A stretch of 64,000 nucleotides of DNA from Nymphaea colorata (GCF_008831285.2 NC_045150.1:5778001-5842000); one strand, 5' to 3'; positions 37,901 to 49,175 are shown, numbered from the stretch's first letter. Translations and numbers: made by a program. The notes: generated by a model not told the origin, from the sequence alone.

Positions 37901-40900
37901 GCACTTGTGATACGAAGGAATCACTTTCACTCAGACTTACATGCATCCTTTCATATTGTATCCCTCAAGAGGAGGGGTAAAGGTTTGTAAAATTTTGTGT
38001 GTCTCTTACGACTATATTGACAAACACACAGATATTATATATATTCCCAGATTTTTACTGGCAAGATTTCTGTTGTGTATTTCTTGGCAACTTAGCTTCT
38101 CCATAACAAACTCAGAAAATAAAAAAAATGACAAATATAGGAATAACAGAACAAATGAAATTAAGAGTTTTCTACTAATTCCTAAATCCTAACAAATATA
38201 TCAACAGAGTTTCAAAATAATTTCTAAAATTTTAAAATAAGCAAATATCGTGATGGAGATTTAAAATACATTAGATGGAGATTTTTTGAGAAAAGGAAAA
38301 ATATCATGACATTATCACAATAATATGTTTTGGCATTCTAGCACCTCACTTGTGCAAAGGAACGTAGAACAGTCCTACATCAAAAATTTTGGAAAAGCTG
38401 TAGGGGTTTATGCTATTAATTGTTCTGATTGTAGAATTTTTAAGTGTGAACAGAAGCTAGCTCTGAAGCAAACTGAGGACAACCCAACTAAGTACATGGT
38501 CAATTTGGACCAGCTCGTTATGGTGGTATAAGAGTCAAATTCAACACTAGGACCTAGGGTCCAACATGTACCAACAGTGTGTTCCTTAAGGGAGGGTAAA
38601 TAATTCACTTCATGTGAGGGGAACTATGGATGGTCTTATATTGAAGATCAGCTAGAATCTCTTTAAAGGTTTGTATGCTTGTCTGTCACATACTACCAAT
38701 TGTCTCAGTTCATAGCTTTTTTGGGGTGTGAGCTGAAAGCCTGAAACCAAGTACAGGTTCGACTGGGATCTGAATACTGAGAACACGAGTCAATTTTGGA
38801 CTGTCATTACAATAGTTCAAAAAATATTGCGAGATTTCCTTACCACACACATGTGCATGCAAGCTAAATGATATTATGAGAATGTGATGTCTTATCAAAT
38901 TGCCCTTGTTGAGATTATTCATAGACCATCAGCACCGGAATAGTCTATCATTTCTCTTGCCTTTCTCTGTTTGACCTGTCCTACCATGTGGGTCCCTAAC
39001 ATACATTCTGATGCTTTTGTGACACCAATCCCTAGATTTATTTGCCATCACCTTTAACCATAAATAACTAAAGTTACTAAACAAAGCAGCATGTGAGTTG
39101 TACTCTATGGATGTGCTTAACTAAATGGCCTCCTAAAAACAGTCTTTCACAGGTGACAAAAATGTTAGTGTTCGATTGATAAATTATTAATGCATTTCCT
39201 TGCACATAATATTTCATGATACATAACATTTAGTGGTACTGTTATAGGCATATGATTGCCTTTTTTAATGAATCAACCTTTTGATGCTAATGAAACTTAA
39301 TATAGATATGTTTTTTGAGGCTTCACAAAATGATCATATCCCATATTGACAATCATATGCATATTGCATAGCTCCTGTATTTACATGTTGTCAAATAACT
39401 TCTATAACCCTTTGTAGGGTCAACTATCAAACCATATACAGATAAATAACTTGTAGCTAGCTATTTTTACATTCACATGTTATCAACATATGGACTGTTG
39501 AGTTCCAATTTTTTTCATTCCTATGTTTTAAATGGGTTGCAACATTCATAATCATCTGTGGACATATGAGTCTTGTCATAGATAATACCTCACAACCTCC
39601 CTTACCTCAAAATGAGAAACAAGCTTGTGAAAAAAACACAAAAATGACAAATGGATTCAATACTTAGTAATACCAAGTATTGAGTCCATTTATCATATGT
39701 GCATCATTTTTTACAATACTGTCAACATATGGACCATAAATTTCAAACTTGCCCTCATTTCTTGTACATATACACAAGCGTTCTATCAATTTGCAATAAA
39801 TTCCAATAAGATTTCACCTTCGTGGAATGTTACCACCAAAGGATTCTCCTAGAGTTTTATTTTGTTTCCTGCTTCTGGGGAGATAGTCTACACTCTACAG
39901 GGTTCGTAATTACTCCTCTTACTAAAGGATGTTTACCCAGCCAACATTGAGATATAGTTTTACCCAAACCTTTTTGGATCACCAGATATTACTCGCCTGT
40001 CTGACTATTGCCGAGCAGTTTTTGGATATCCAATGTATCTCTTCAAAAGGTAATGAGAAAGAAAAATGAGAAGAAAATTAGAAGAAGAAGTAGAACAAAA
40101 AAGAAACAGAAGGGGAAAAAATGAATAAGGTAAATTTAAAAGAAGAAAAGAAAGAGGAAAAAGATTATATTTTGACTTGGGTACCTGAGAGGCCCAGCCT
40201 AGTTAGGAAGGTGGATGCCAAGGGCCAAAATATGCTTTTGACTACTAAGTTTCTAGACTTGAAGAATTGTCTTAGAATTAGAATTGTATTGGGTTCTTTT
40301 TTTCTGATCGACCTTTGGCAAAGGGGATTTAGATTTGTGGACTTGTAAAAGAGATAAAGATGAAATATTCTCAAGACCAAGTCTTGCATGTCCCAAAAAA
40401 AATGAGCCACCACAGGGTTATATGAGGAAACTATTGAGTTGTTCACACTTCACACCGCAGCTTAAAGTATGTTTTTGGTTGATAATTGTGGTACTTTTTT
40501 TATTCGGTATACTGGTGAATAAATGAGCATAGAATAATGACATATCCATGGGTTGGCACGGTATGTTCATTGCGTCTGTGTGAAGTTGCATCTGTGTTAG
40601 TTGCGGTTTTCATTTCACTACTGACCATAGTCTACCTAAAGAACCAAATACAATCTAACAGATGAAGGCAACAACATTCCAACGGATCATAGCAACCAAT
40701 ACGCCCATCCGCTAAGCGACAAGACCAAGCCTCATCAGCTGAATTGCCAATTACAACGAGACCACAGTGAAGCTTCCTGCAGCATTGGCTAAGCATCTAT
40801 AATTGATCCTTGCTTCACTTGAAACGTCAGAAGAACTCCTTCCCAGATCAAACCGTTCTTAGAAAAACAACATGGAAAGGCTGAAGCGAAAAAAGGTAAA

Positions 40901-41726
40901 CTAACACAAAATGCTTGACTAAATAATAGCAACAATCACCACATGCATACACAAGTTTGTTCAAAATTTCAAGTTTCTAAACCCTAGCAAAATCGATGCT
41001 AGGCTCTGGGTTACATTTTTGAATCAACGAAGCAACAAAAGAAAGTAAAGGACTGGAACAGAGTAAAGCCTGCAAACTCGAGCCTCTCCCGTATTCCAAA
41101 TCTTCCAGCAGCTCAACATCATTATTAAGTTATAATCTTAAAGTAAAAAGAAGCAAAACCTTTTCCCGCCCATGCGAGAAACAAAAAGGTACGAGCTTGA
41201 CAGAAAAATAAGAAGGCGAGGAAACCTGTCTGCAAAGATCGAATTGAGCTAAAATAACCTCTGCCGCCTTCAACGTCTTATCAATGTTCTCATGTGCCCT
41301 TCTGATCGCATGCGTCCTCACCTGAAAAAAGCAAAACTCGAACTTAGAGGAACCACCACAAAGAAAAAGAGAAACCAAAGAAAACAAAACAAATTACTCA
41401 ACCTTCACGAACCCATACGAAACCTTAAATTCGGAAAACAAAGAACACGGGATCAACCAAAAGCGCTTCAAATAGAGGCTGAAGGAGCTGATCGGTAGCA
41501 GAAAAGGAAAGAAATCGCAAAACCCTAGGGTGCTATCAGGAGAGAACCTCCAAGATCTCGTTACCTGGGTGGGCCGCATGGCGGACTCGAGGGCAGAGAG
41601 GCGGTGGTCGAAGGAACCGAGGATCGAGACCATGTTGTCCGTGATCTCCTGGCTCTTCTGCAAGCTTTCCCTCATGAAGGTCGCCCGCTCTCTCAAGCCC
41701 TCCATGGCGACGTCCGCGCCCATCAT
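23127..41726 (-). CDS. EXO70A1: Exocyst complex subunit EXO70A1 (12 exons)
   Basis: Exons from the 5' end: 41565-41726, 41226-41321, 37421-37626, 36629-36886, 33847-33985, 33567-33779, 29154-29359, 25421-25621, 25238-25337, 23952-24061, 23709-23855, 23127-23244. They join in phase to 1956 nt, 651 aa. EXO70A1 of other plants is near 640 aa and also has 12 exons. The protein starts [20 protein letters not shown], contains [85 protein letters not shown] and ends [20 protein letters not shown]...NEPKR. EXO70 binds phosphoinositides and tethers secretory vesicles to the plasma membrane. The ATG at 41726 is used; an upstream in-frame GTG is not a start. Exon 9 uses a weak donor, AAG|GTTCTG. Introns 2, 4, 6 and 7 are 2.6-4.2 kb and full of repeats. 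No stop or frameshift. Confidence 0.96.
26181..26215. repeat. C-run followed by A-run in EXO70A1 intron 7
   Basis: About 19 C then about 16 A. Like the T/G run at 1100, the length is unreliable. Confidence 0.8.
27839..27902. repeat. (TA)n microsatellite
   Basis: About 32 TA units directly abutting the left end of the element at 27902. Confidence 0.95.
27902..28345. mobile_element. MITE of the CTAAGTCACATGGGTAC family, between TA tracts
   Basis: The left end is TGTCACATAGGTGCGGGTAC; the right end, read inward, is CTAAGTCACATGGGTACTTC. It is related to the better-defined copy at 30457-30819. Both flanks are TA repeats, so the target duplication cannot be defined; insertion into a TA tract is likely. 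Confidence 0.55.
28348..28400. repeat. (TA)n(TG)n microsatellite
   Basis: About 25 TA units followed by a short TG tract, on the right side of the 27902-28345 element. Confidence 0.95.
30457..30819. mobile_element. 363-bp hAT-like MITE, family CTAAGTCACATGGGTA
   Basis: Terminal inverted repeats are CTAAGTCACATGGGTAT at the left and CTAAGTCACATGGGTACTT inward from the right. ATGTATAC is repeated exactly on both sides (30449-30456 and 30820-30827). The 8-bp duplication and lack of coding capacity fit a hAT-type MITE. It lies in EXO70A1 intron 6. Confidence 0.85.
31167..31226. repeat. (TA)n microsatellite
   Basis: About 29 TA units in EXO70A1 intron 6. Confidence 0.95.
31834..32904. mobile_element. 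1.07 kb hAT-like element with internal tandem repeats
   Basis: GGACTATC is repeated exactly at 31826-31833 and 32905-32912. Ends are CTATGTTGTCAAGGCG at the left and, inward from the right, ATATGTTGTTTGTTAAGGC. GGCGCCTAGGC-type palindromic words lie near both ends (31848-31875 and 32770-32890). The middle is a degenerate tandem repeat (32180-32720). No coding frame. It is in EXO70A1 intron 6. Confidence 0.8.
32180..32720. repeat. Degenerate CATATAACAG tandem repeats
   Basis: Many imperfect copies of (A)TACATATAACAGG, often as TATTACAATACATATAACAG, with spacing that varies from about 20 to 35 bp. All lie inside the 31834-32904 element. Confidence 0.75.
34317..34859. mobile_element. 543-bp hAT-like MITE, family CTATGTCACACGG
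   Basis: Ends are CTATGTCACACGGGTGCGG and, inward from the right, CTATGTCACACGGACGCGG. ATTATG flanks both sides (34311-34316 and 34860-34865), a shorter match than the expected 8 bp. Inside, on the minus strand, 34624-34578 reads ATGGCAGGTGACGGCGACGG and ends at a GTAAGTG donor, like the plus-strand piece of the sister copy at 16515-16597. Confidence 0.8.
34869..34905. repeat. (TA)n microsatellite
   Basis: About 18 TA units just outside the 34317-34859 element. Confidence 0.95.
37627..41225 (-). other. EXO70A1 intron 2
   Basis: 3.6 kb intron. Mostly AT-rich single-copy sequence; A/G-rich at 40060-40160. Short open frames (38325-38531 (+), 40121-40348 (+)) match nothing I know and have no splice support. 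No delimited transposon was found. Confidence 0.6.
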
Positions 41727-41990
41727 CACCGATCGACCCTAGGGCTGGTCACTCCTCCCCACCATTGCCAACCCTCTCCCTCCGTCCCTCACTGAACCAA
41801 TCAGCCGATCACTCCGACAGGAACGCAGAGAAGCAAGAAAAAAATAATAACAGCTCCGAAAATAAAATTAATCGAAAAGCAAGAGAGGAGGGATAGAAAG
41901 AGAGAGAGAGAGAGAGAGAAAGGAGGAGGTATCAGAAGCCAGCCAGGAATCCACTCGGAGGCTTTCATTTTCCCAAAGATAAATTTACGA
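41727..41990 (-). promoter_or_regulatory. EXO70A1 5' leader and proximal promoter
   Basis: Sequence upstream of the EXO70A1 ATG. A GA/CT tract (41899-41919, CT on the coding strand) lies about 180 bp upstream; such tracts are common in plant 5' leaders and core promoters. No clear TATA box. Confidence 0.4.
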
Positions 41991-42589
41991 AAGAGTACAG
42001 CCAATCAGTGAGGGGAGGTTCCTATCTCTTCACGCTTCGTTCCTGCTCTACTTTCAAGATCCAACGGCTGAGAAATGAGACAGCATGGATCGGACGGACT
42101 GAAAACAACCGGGACGTCGACGGAGAATTCTTTTATGTTTTTAGTTAGAAGGGGCAGGAGAGGGTCAAAAGGTCAAAGGGACGTCGACGGATCTAAACCA
42201 TGTTGATGACGTCATAGATCTATTTGAATTGGGTGCGAAATTGGTCGATTGAAGGCTGTCGGCACTTTTCTCCGTTTAAATATTTTTGTATATTCCTGTT
42301 TGGTGTTTAGCCAAATCACAATTTGTTGGCTGAAACTGTGAATCGGCAAGTTCTCTTATATTTATATTGTTTAACAATAATAATAAATAAATAAGTATAA
42401 CTGAACATCGGACCAAGTACCTAACCAGGTACCCACCTTAGATTCGAGCCTAAAAAACCGGCCCAGGTCTATTCTATGAGACCCGATTCAGTTCGATATT
42501 ATTTTTTAATATTATTTTTATTTTAATAATATTATATATTTTATTATTATAAATATTTTTATTTGTATTTTTCTTTATTTTTCTGTTAC
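41991..42589. other. Intergenic, AT-rich, no gene recognised
   Basis: Upstream region of EXO70A1, becoming very AT-rich after 42350. Nothing gene-like seen. Confidence 0.4.
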
Positions 42590-43860
42590 CATGTTGAATT
42601 GAACTACCATTGTTAAATGACATAAGTGACTCACGCCACTATTATATATATATATATATATATTGACAGGGAACGAACAAATGTTGTCATTTCTTGCAAC
42701 GGTGTAACAAAAAGGATGGTCAAGTTGTGGAAAAGTAATAGAATGTGCACTTCTTGATAAGCAAAATAAACCGTGCAAGAATAGAAATCGAGCACTTGAA
42801 CAAGGGTGTTGAAGCATTGCATGAAGCTAGACTACCAATGAAAGGATTGATGGCATAAGTCACCTCCATATTAACAACAATATAAACATTAATATTAGTA
42901 GGTAGGTTGTATTGCATGTGACAACATGGATGAAAGTGTGGTGTATTGAAACGGAAGACAGCTTGTTGTGTAATGTCTCATACATATGTCTGCAATGCAT
43001 GTGGAATGAGATGAATTATTAGGTGGTGTTTGAATGACAACCTAAAATTGGGTTTCGACTCTTAAAACTTGGTTTTATCCCAAAACACTATTTCAATAAT
43101 GTTTGGATGACATTAAAACTGGGTTTTGTCAAAAACCTGGTTTTCATGAAGGACCTAACAAACATGCATCCCCAGGTTCTTTAAGTAAAGTTTATTTTTG
43201 TCTATAAGCAAACTTTTTCACTTGTCATCCAAACCAAGTTTACAAAACTGAGTTTTTAACCAAGTTTTCACAAAACCATGTTTTTTGAGAGTGTCATCCA
43301 AACACTATCTTGGTATTTTTGTGTTCATATTTCAATTATCTGCAATAAAAGTGTCAAGTAGGTGTCATAATGAGTTCAATTTAAATTGAAGTGTCGAAGT
43401 TTCATGTGTTGTAGTTTTCAAATTACCCATACAAATTCTAGGTGTTTCAATGTGGTGATGGTTCATTTCTAAAATGGTGCCACCCAACAGTTCCCCTCTA
43501 CATTCATCACATTCGCATTTCCGATACAGGAGCCAAAATAGAAATTTTTAAATTTCTTTATCTATATTAAACTAATTTTTTTTTACATTTACATATAAAT
43601 TTTTTAAGTTTTTAAAATTTGTGGGGGGGCCAAGGCCCCTGCCGGCCACCCTTCCCTCCGCCCCTGATGTTGTGTGCATAAGAGATACAAAGAGAGAGAG
43701 AGAGAGAGAGAAAAATAAAGAGAAAACCATATAACCAAAGGAAAAAGAAGTTGAAAGCATTAAAAAAGAGGGAAAAAATGGAACAAAAATTACTACAAGG
43801 CACTGGATTTGAGATTCACTTAGATTTGTAGAGAGAAACAAGCAGCACAAGTATAATTTT
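42590..43860. repeat. Dispersed repeat, copy 1 (matches 46585-47490)
   Basis: Shares with 46585-47490 an ordered series of blocks: TTGACAG...GAACAAGC, TAGAATGTGCA, AAGCATTGCATGAAGCTA, GATGGCATAA, TTTGTGTTCATATTTCAATT, AAATGGTGCC(A/T)CCCAACAGT and a GAGAGA...GAAACAAGCA end. It also contains a MITE at 43021-43312 and a GA tract at 43688-43710 not found in the other copy. Coding capacity is not evident. Confidence 0.75.
43021..43312. mobile_element. Hairpin MITE of about 290 bp
   Basis: The left end is GGTGGTGTTTGAATGACAA; the right end, inward, is GATAGTGTTTGGATGACAC. The interior is self-complementary (AAACTTGGTTTT against AAAACCAAGTTT-type words), so single strands would fold into a hairpin. 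Tourist/Stowaway-like, superfamily not settled. It is absent at the equivalent place in the related repeat near 46935. Confidence 0.65.
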
Positions 43861-44519
43861 ATCTTCGCCCAGGTTTGGAGGAGAAGCCCTTCGACCTCTC
43901 ACATTATACGGCCCGATGCAATCGAATGGTGTGTTTAGTTACGCAGTGCATGCAGCCAAGATCGAATGGAGATCCAGATAGTTGGAGGATTGCACCACCC
44001 TCTCTCTCTCTCAGATTCAGATATATATATATAGCTTTCTTTCTGATCGAACCCTCTCCCTCTCACCTACGAGGCCCCTCTCCCTTACTGTGTCTCCCTC
44101 CCCCATCCAATTCTCTCCCTCGATGTGTCTTGTAGTTCGCTTCGCCTCCCTTTCCCATTGTCTCGCTCTCCTCCTGATGGTGGTGACACTGCGAACCTTG
44201 CTGAAACTCTCTTTCATGTTGTGTCGCCCTCTCCCTTTTTGCATCTACAAATCTGACCAGCAAGACAAGCTTTGCTTCTTCATCTCTCTATCCCATCTTA
44301 TCTCTCTTCTCTCGACAGGGGTCGTGTGTGGTCGACCGTCGTTTGTCGGTAAGATGTCACTCAACCACCACCGTCGCTGCCAAAGTTGAGCAAAAGGTAC
44401 GGTACACATTCCCTACGCTCTCTGTAAAATTTGACTGGCCTTGGTTTCCAGCGAGACATCGTCTGACCATCACTACCAACAACACCCAATAGAGCAATCT
44501 GATCGCCCCTCTACTACGG
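43861..44519 (+). other. CT-rich, leader-like segment without a gene
   Basis: 43990-44330 is rich in CTCTCT/CCCTC words and open in several frames for compositional reasons. No family match. Short matches to GGTACxCATTCCCT recur at 44402, 44518 and 45665, the last beyond the copia remnant. Confidence 0.3.
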
Positions 44520-45528
44520 TACGCATTCCCTCTAAAGATTAGAGAGAAGAATGAGAAAACACAGAATATACGTGGTTCGGCTTGAATGCCTATGTCCACC
44601 GGAAGCATGGGAGAACTCGTTGTTGTATTTCTTTTCTATGTCATTTCACTTTACAATCACCACTCTTTTAACGTGGTCAATATAACAGATACAAGGTAAG
44701 AAAACATGGAAAGATATATTATCGGCAATCCATGATGGGCAACTTTTAATATAGGTAACACTATCTAACTAATCACCTGAAGAACTGTCTCAACACTCCC
44801 CCTCAAATTGGAAGTGTCTGTTAAGTTGTTAACAACTCCCAACTTGATCATAGTGCTCCTAAGCTTTTCTCTGGTAACTGCTTTGGTGAAGATATCAGCA
44901 TATTGCTCCTCACTTCTAACAAAAGGAGTGATAATTTCTTTGTTTTGAACATTGTCGCGTATAAAGTGACAATCAATTTCAATATGCTTCGTCCTTTCAT
45001 AAAAAACTGAGTTTGTGGCTATATGTATTGCAGCTTAATTATCACAATACAACTTCACAAGATGTGATTGTTCAAAGCCTATTTCCTTTAGCATCGCTTT
45101 GAGCCAAGTGAGTTCACATGTAGTGTTTGCCATTGCTCTATATTCGGCTTCGGCGCTGGATCTTGAAATCACTTTTTGTTTTTTACTTTTCTATGAGACC
45201 AAATTGCCACCAACCATAATACAAAACCCTGTAGTTGACTTTTTGTCGGATATACTTTCAATCTAGTCTGCATCTGAGAAACCTTCTATATCGATATTTC
45301 CATTTCGCTTCATCCAAATACCACGCCCAAGAGCTTCTTTTAAGTATCTTAAAATTCGATCAATAGCATAGAAATGAGCATGTTGGGGGCATGCATATAT
45401 TTGCTTACTTCACTAACTCCATAGGTAATGTCAATCTTTGTAACGGTCAACTAATCATGGAAATACCATGATTAATGGATCTAAAATTAATGTTGCCATA
45501 ACAAGCCTCCTGAAGAACCGTCTCAACA
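44520..45528 (-). pseudogene. Ty1/copia RNase H and 3' LTR remnant
   Basis: On the minus strand 45410-44870 encodes the copia RNase H region: SKYMHAP, GFSDAD, STTGFCIMVGGNLVS, SRSSAEAEYRAMANTTCELT, HIEIDCHFIRDNVQ and EEQYADIFTKA. Stops interrupt it (the W of DADW is TAG, and CDN is followed by TAA). A polypurine tract (TTGAGGGGGAG) lies directly before a TGTTGAGAC LTR start at 44795. The LTR runs down to about 44520 (approximate) and includes the CGAACCACGTATATTC segment. The same LTR start recurs at 45528, so most of the 5' LTR and all of gag, protease, integrase and most RT are deleted. Confidence 0.85.
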
Positions 45529-45689
45529 CCCTCACTGTCTCTTGCGTTTGCTTTTTCAACTACAACCCAGTATGTCATTTGTTTTGAAACATTTGTGCTC
45601 TATTTTTGTTTTGTGCATTTCATAATGGAATATGTGATGATGCTATAAATAATACCCTCCACTACACGGTACTCATTCCCTCCCTCTCT

Positions 45690-45888
45690 TTGAAATCCAA
45701 TTGGCCTCAAGTCCCGTCGGTGTGATGAACCTTGATAGCCACAAGGTTTCGACCATGGTGGGTTTCAAGGATGTGCTTCAAATTACTGAAGTTCTTGCAC
45801 ATGATCAACCAATTCTTGGGCTGGCATGGGAACACCAAACAAATTCAATAGTATCACTTGGAGATGAAGAGTCATCGAAGCAGGTCTG
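45690..45888 (+). other. Unidentified exon-like open stretch
   Basis: Reads SPVGVMNLDSHKVSTMVGFK, then VLQITEVLAHDQPILGLAWE and ends SSKQ before a GT (GTCTGT). Codon use looks protein-like, but I cannot name a family. It may be a fragment of a gene carried by a transposon. Confidence 0.3.
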
Positions 45889-46584
45889 TTAAGTCGATGA
45901 AATGCATGATATTATATCGCAAAGAATTGAGCAAAAGCACAAAACAATAAAAAAAGACATCCATTGCAAAGGGAAAGTAGATAGACAACATAAGCATTCA
46001 TGTGTCTCAATAGACCCAAACATGCTCACTGGTGCATGCAAGTGGTGTGTATAATAAGTTAAATTGATGACAAACTTTGTTTTCATTCTTCCCCGTTGAT
46101 ACTTCTTGACTACGATCCACCAATAACTAAAAAGGTCCTATTTAAGCATGAGGTGAAGCATATTCAAAACCTTGGCCAACTTAAGCTACTATAGAATCAA
46201 AACTACTTACATCTCCAAAATTTTTGACCTAAAGACACAAAAGAAAAAAATCATAATCCATTTAAATTTCTTTCTCTCCTTTGATCACATTTTGGTTATC
46301 CTTTGATCTCACTTTAGTAAAGTTGCAGTAGCTAATGTTTACATTGTTATTGTTCAGTCTCCCATATAAGGAAAAATGGAAGTAGCAATGATGAGCTCAT
46401 CTACATACCCGTTGTTGCATTGTACGTGTGAACATGTAGCACCAGTTAGCATTATATAGCATGGACTGAACATGGGAAGTCTCTTTTATGGATGCCAAAA
46501 TTGGATTTGTTAATCTCATTATCTTCAACCTTGGATTTGTTATTGGATAAAATTTCAGTGTCATTAATTTTTTTTGTGTTGCTT

Positions 46585-47490
46585 TGACAGCAAACAAGCA
46601 AATGTTGCCATTTGAAAAAGAATAGAATGTGCATTTCATGCTGAGCAAATTGAACTGTGCAAGAACAAAGATCGAGTACCTGAACAAGAATATTAAAGCA
46701 TTGCATGAAGCTAAACTTCCAGTGAAAGGACAAGAAAAAGTGGTTGATGGCATAAATCACCACCATATTAACAATATAAATATTAATATTAATCATTCGA
46801 CTGTGTTCCATGTGACAACATATATGAAAGCGTATTGAATGAGAGACAGAGTTTTCTTGTGCAATGTATGACACATATGTTTGCAATGCATGTGAACAAG
46901 ATGATTTGCACATGCTTTCTGAAAAGCCCATTAGTGTTTTGTGTTCATATTTCAATTATGTTGTTTGAAAGTTTAGATGGGTGTCTTAATAGGTTCAATT
47001 TAAACTTACATGTCGAAGTTGCATGCGTTATAGCTTTCAAATTACCCAAACAAATTCTAGTGGTTTTAATGTGATGATGCTTCAATTCTAAAATGGTGCC
47101 TCCCAACAGTTCCCCTCGACATTCACCACATTCTCATGTCCAATATTGCTTTTTAGCCTTCCCAACTCCTTAATATATGGCTGGTAATGATATTAGTAAA
47201 GTTAATGGGGCAAACAACAATCTTGATGTCATTTAGTATGTGTTGAACATAACATAATACTGAAATGACAAGCTTTTTTCGTCCAACTCTAATGGGCAGA
47301 GTAGGATCCATCATTAAATGCTTGTGTGTGTAAGAGACAAAAAGAGAGAGAACCATATTACCAAGGGAAACAAAGTTGAAAGCACTAAAAAAGGAAAAAG
47401 ATGAAACAAAAATATTTCAAGTTAATGAGTTTCAGATGCAATTAGGTTTGTGGAGAGAAACAAGCAACACAAGCGTAATTTTATTTACAT
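46585..47490. repeat. Dispersed repeat, copy 2 (matches 42590-43860)
   Basis: Same ordered blocks as 42590-43860 without the internal MITE. The ends are approximate because similarity fades. No coding function assigned. Confidence 0.7.
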
Positions 47491-48059
47491 ATTGTAGGAA
47501 GAGTCAGCCTAAGAACTCATTTTTTTTTAAAAAACTGGTACTAACCAACAATAAGCAAGCAAACATGTTCAAGTATCTCAAAAAAATATACACAGTCATC
47601 AGTATAACAAACATATACATAAATATTTTCAAGCTAAAAGGCACTCCATGACACTAAATACAATAATTAATCCGGAAAATTAGAGCTCCATATCCAACAC
47701 TGCCACGTCCACTACATCCACTTTAGTGTATGGCTCTCATTGACAAACTACAAGAAAAAAATAAACAATGATGTGTACAAGTTAAAGTTCATACCACTGA
47801 CCATAGCATATAAGATATGAAGTAAGTGTAAAAAGCTACATAAAATGTGAGGTAAGTAAATGTCTATACTGATAAGTTTTATCTTTGGGCAATTTCTCTT
47901 ACCATGATCAGATCTTCAACATTCATGGCAGATTTTGTGTTTTGCTAAGTCATTGTCATCTGAAGTGCTCCTGCACAAAAAAAAAATACAAAATGCTATT
48001 AATTATAGCTGCCTAATTAGTACTATATAAGACAACCGGTCATAGAATACAATGACTTT
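47491..48059. other. Intergenic, no gene recognised
   Basis: AT-rich sequence with no convincing frame. Confidence 0.35.
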
Positions 48060-48227
48060 ACCTTGCTTTCATTCTTAGAAGACACATGCGGGAGTCATAG
48101 CCATGTCTTTGACAAGTTGCACACAACCTTTATTGTTTGGTTTGCTCAATCCCTGACTCAATTCATTTTTGCAGTTCCCTTAGCACAAACAGGTCCACAA
48201 TTTGTTGCATTGGCAATATCATTTATT

Positions 48228-48446
48228 TCAGCAAGCATCTTTTGTGAACCTGCATTGCATATCTTCTAGTAGTTTTGCCAACACGTTTGATGCAAGGATA
48301 TAACATGCATTGTTGGACAATGCATGATTAACACACATGTTTGCCAGCATTTGAAAGCTTTCCTTTACAATCAAAGGCAACTTTACATCTGCTAATCGCA
48401 TTGCAGCAAATTCATCCTTCCCTACCCCTTTCTTGGCAAGTTTCAT
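48228..48446 (-). pseudogene. Unidentified protein fragment
   Basis: A 72-codon minus-strand stretch, KDEFAAMRLADVKLPLIVKE then MLANMCVNHALSNNACYILA. The composition is that of a helical globular protein. It is probably part of a larger broken gene; weakly open sequence continues toward 48060. I do not recognise the family, and the flanks carry no matching exons. Confidence 0.3.
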
Positions 48447-48505
48447 TTAATTTTCAAGTATGTATACCGTAGGAAGTTCTTTACTTCTTTCACTCTCATT
48501 ATTAA

Positions 48506-48653
48506 AAGCATGTGGTAACAAACAACATCCATAGACTCCCACAGTTTGCACAGACAACTTGACAAAAGTTGTGTGCTACAAGCATGTGGTAACAAACAAC
48601 ATCCATAGACTCCCACAATTTGCATAGACAACTTGACAAAAGTTGTGTGCTAC
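48506..48653. repeat. Two tandem 74-bp units
   Basis: 48506-48579 and 48580-48653 are almost identical (AAGCATGTGGTAACAAACAA ... AAGTTGTGTGCTAC), with two substitutions noted. Confidence 0.9.
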
Positions 48654-49175
48654 GATCACATGAAATTAAGTACTCTTTATATCTTGTAACTTCTAGCTCT
48701 GATTAATAAAATACTCTCTCACCTCACCAGTATGTTCTTTTATAAAAGTAGGTAAACAAATTATACATACCAAGAACTCTATTTTGAAGTATTTGCTAAA
48801 CATACTTGAGTGAATATATCTAGTAAATGTGCTACATTGGCATGAGAGTCAGTTATTGACTATTACCACTAACCTGTGCACTTAATCAATTAAGAGCAGG
48901 AAGCATTAACCAAGGGAAATGCTGATTCCAACCGGTTCAGCCGAGGCACAGTCCCGTCTCGAGTCGTGTCTTCAATCGAATCAGCTTGGTGAGACGAGTG
49001 CTCGCCCTCAAACTCCAACTCTATATTTCCAATGCATCAAACAGCCCCTTAGCGAAAAAAACTTTTATAAGAAAATTTAACCTCGCAAGATCTTTTTTTT
49101 TTCAAAAATAAGTATTTATTATATATTTTCAACCACTTTACTCATTTCTTTTTGTACGCATTCCGTTGTTCAATA

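Noticed and set aside
38325-38531. 68-codon frame in EXO70A1 intron 2 as a nested gene
   Set aside because: No family match, no splice sites, AT-rich codon use; it lies fully in intron sequence.
41727-41729. Extra N-terminal Met of EXO70A1
   Set aside because: The codon is GTG; the first ATG is at 41726.
43982-44389. 135-codon plus-strand frame
   Set aside because: CT-rich sequence giving S/L/F runs in several frames, with no recognisable domain.
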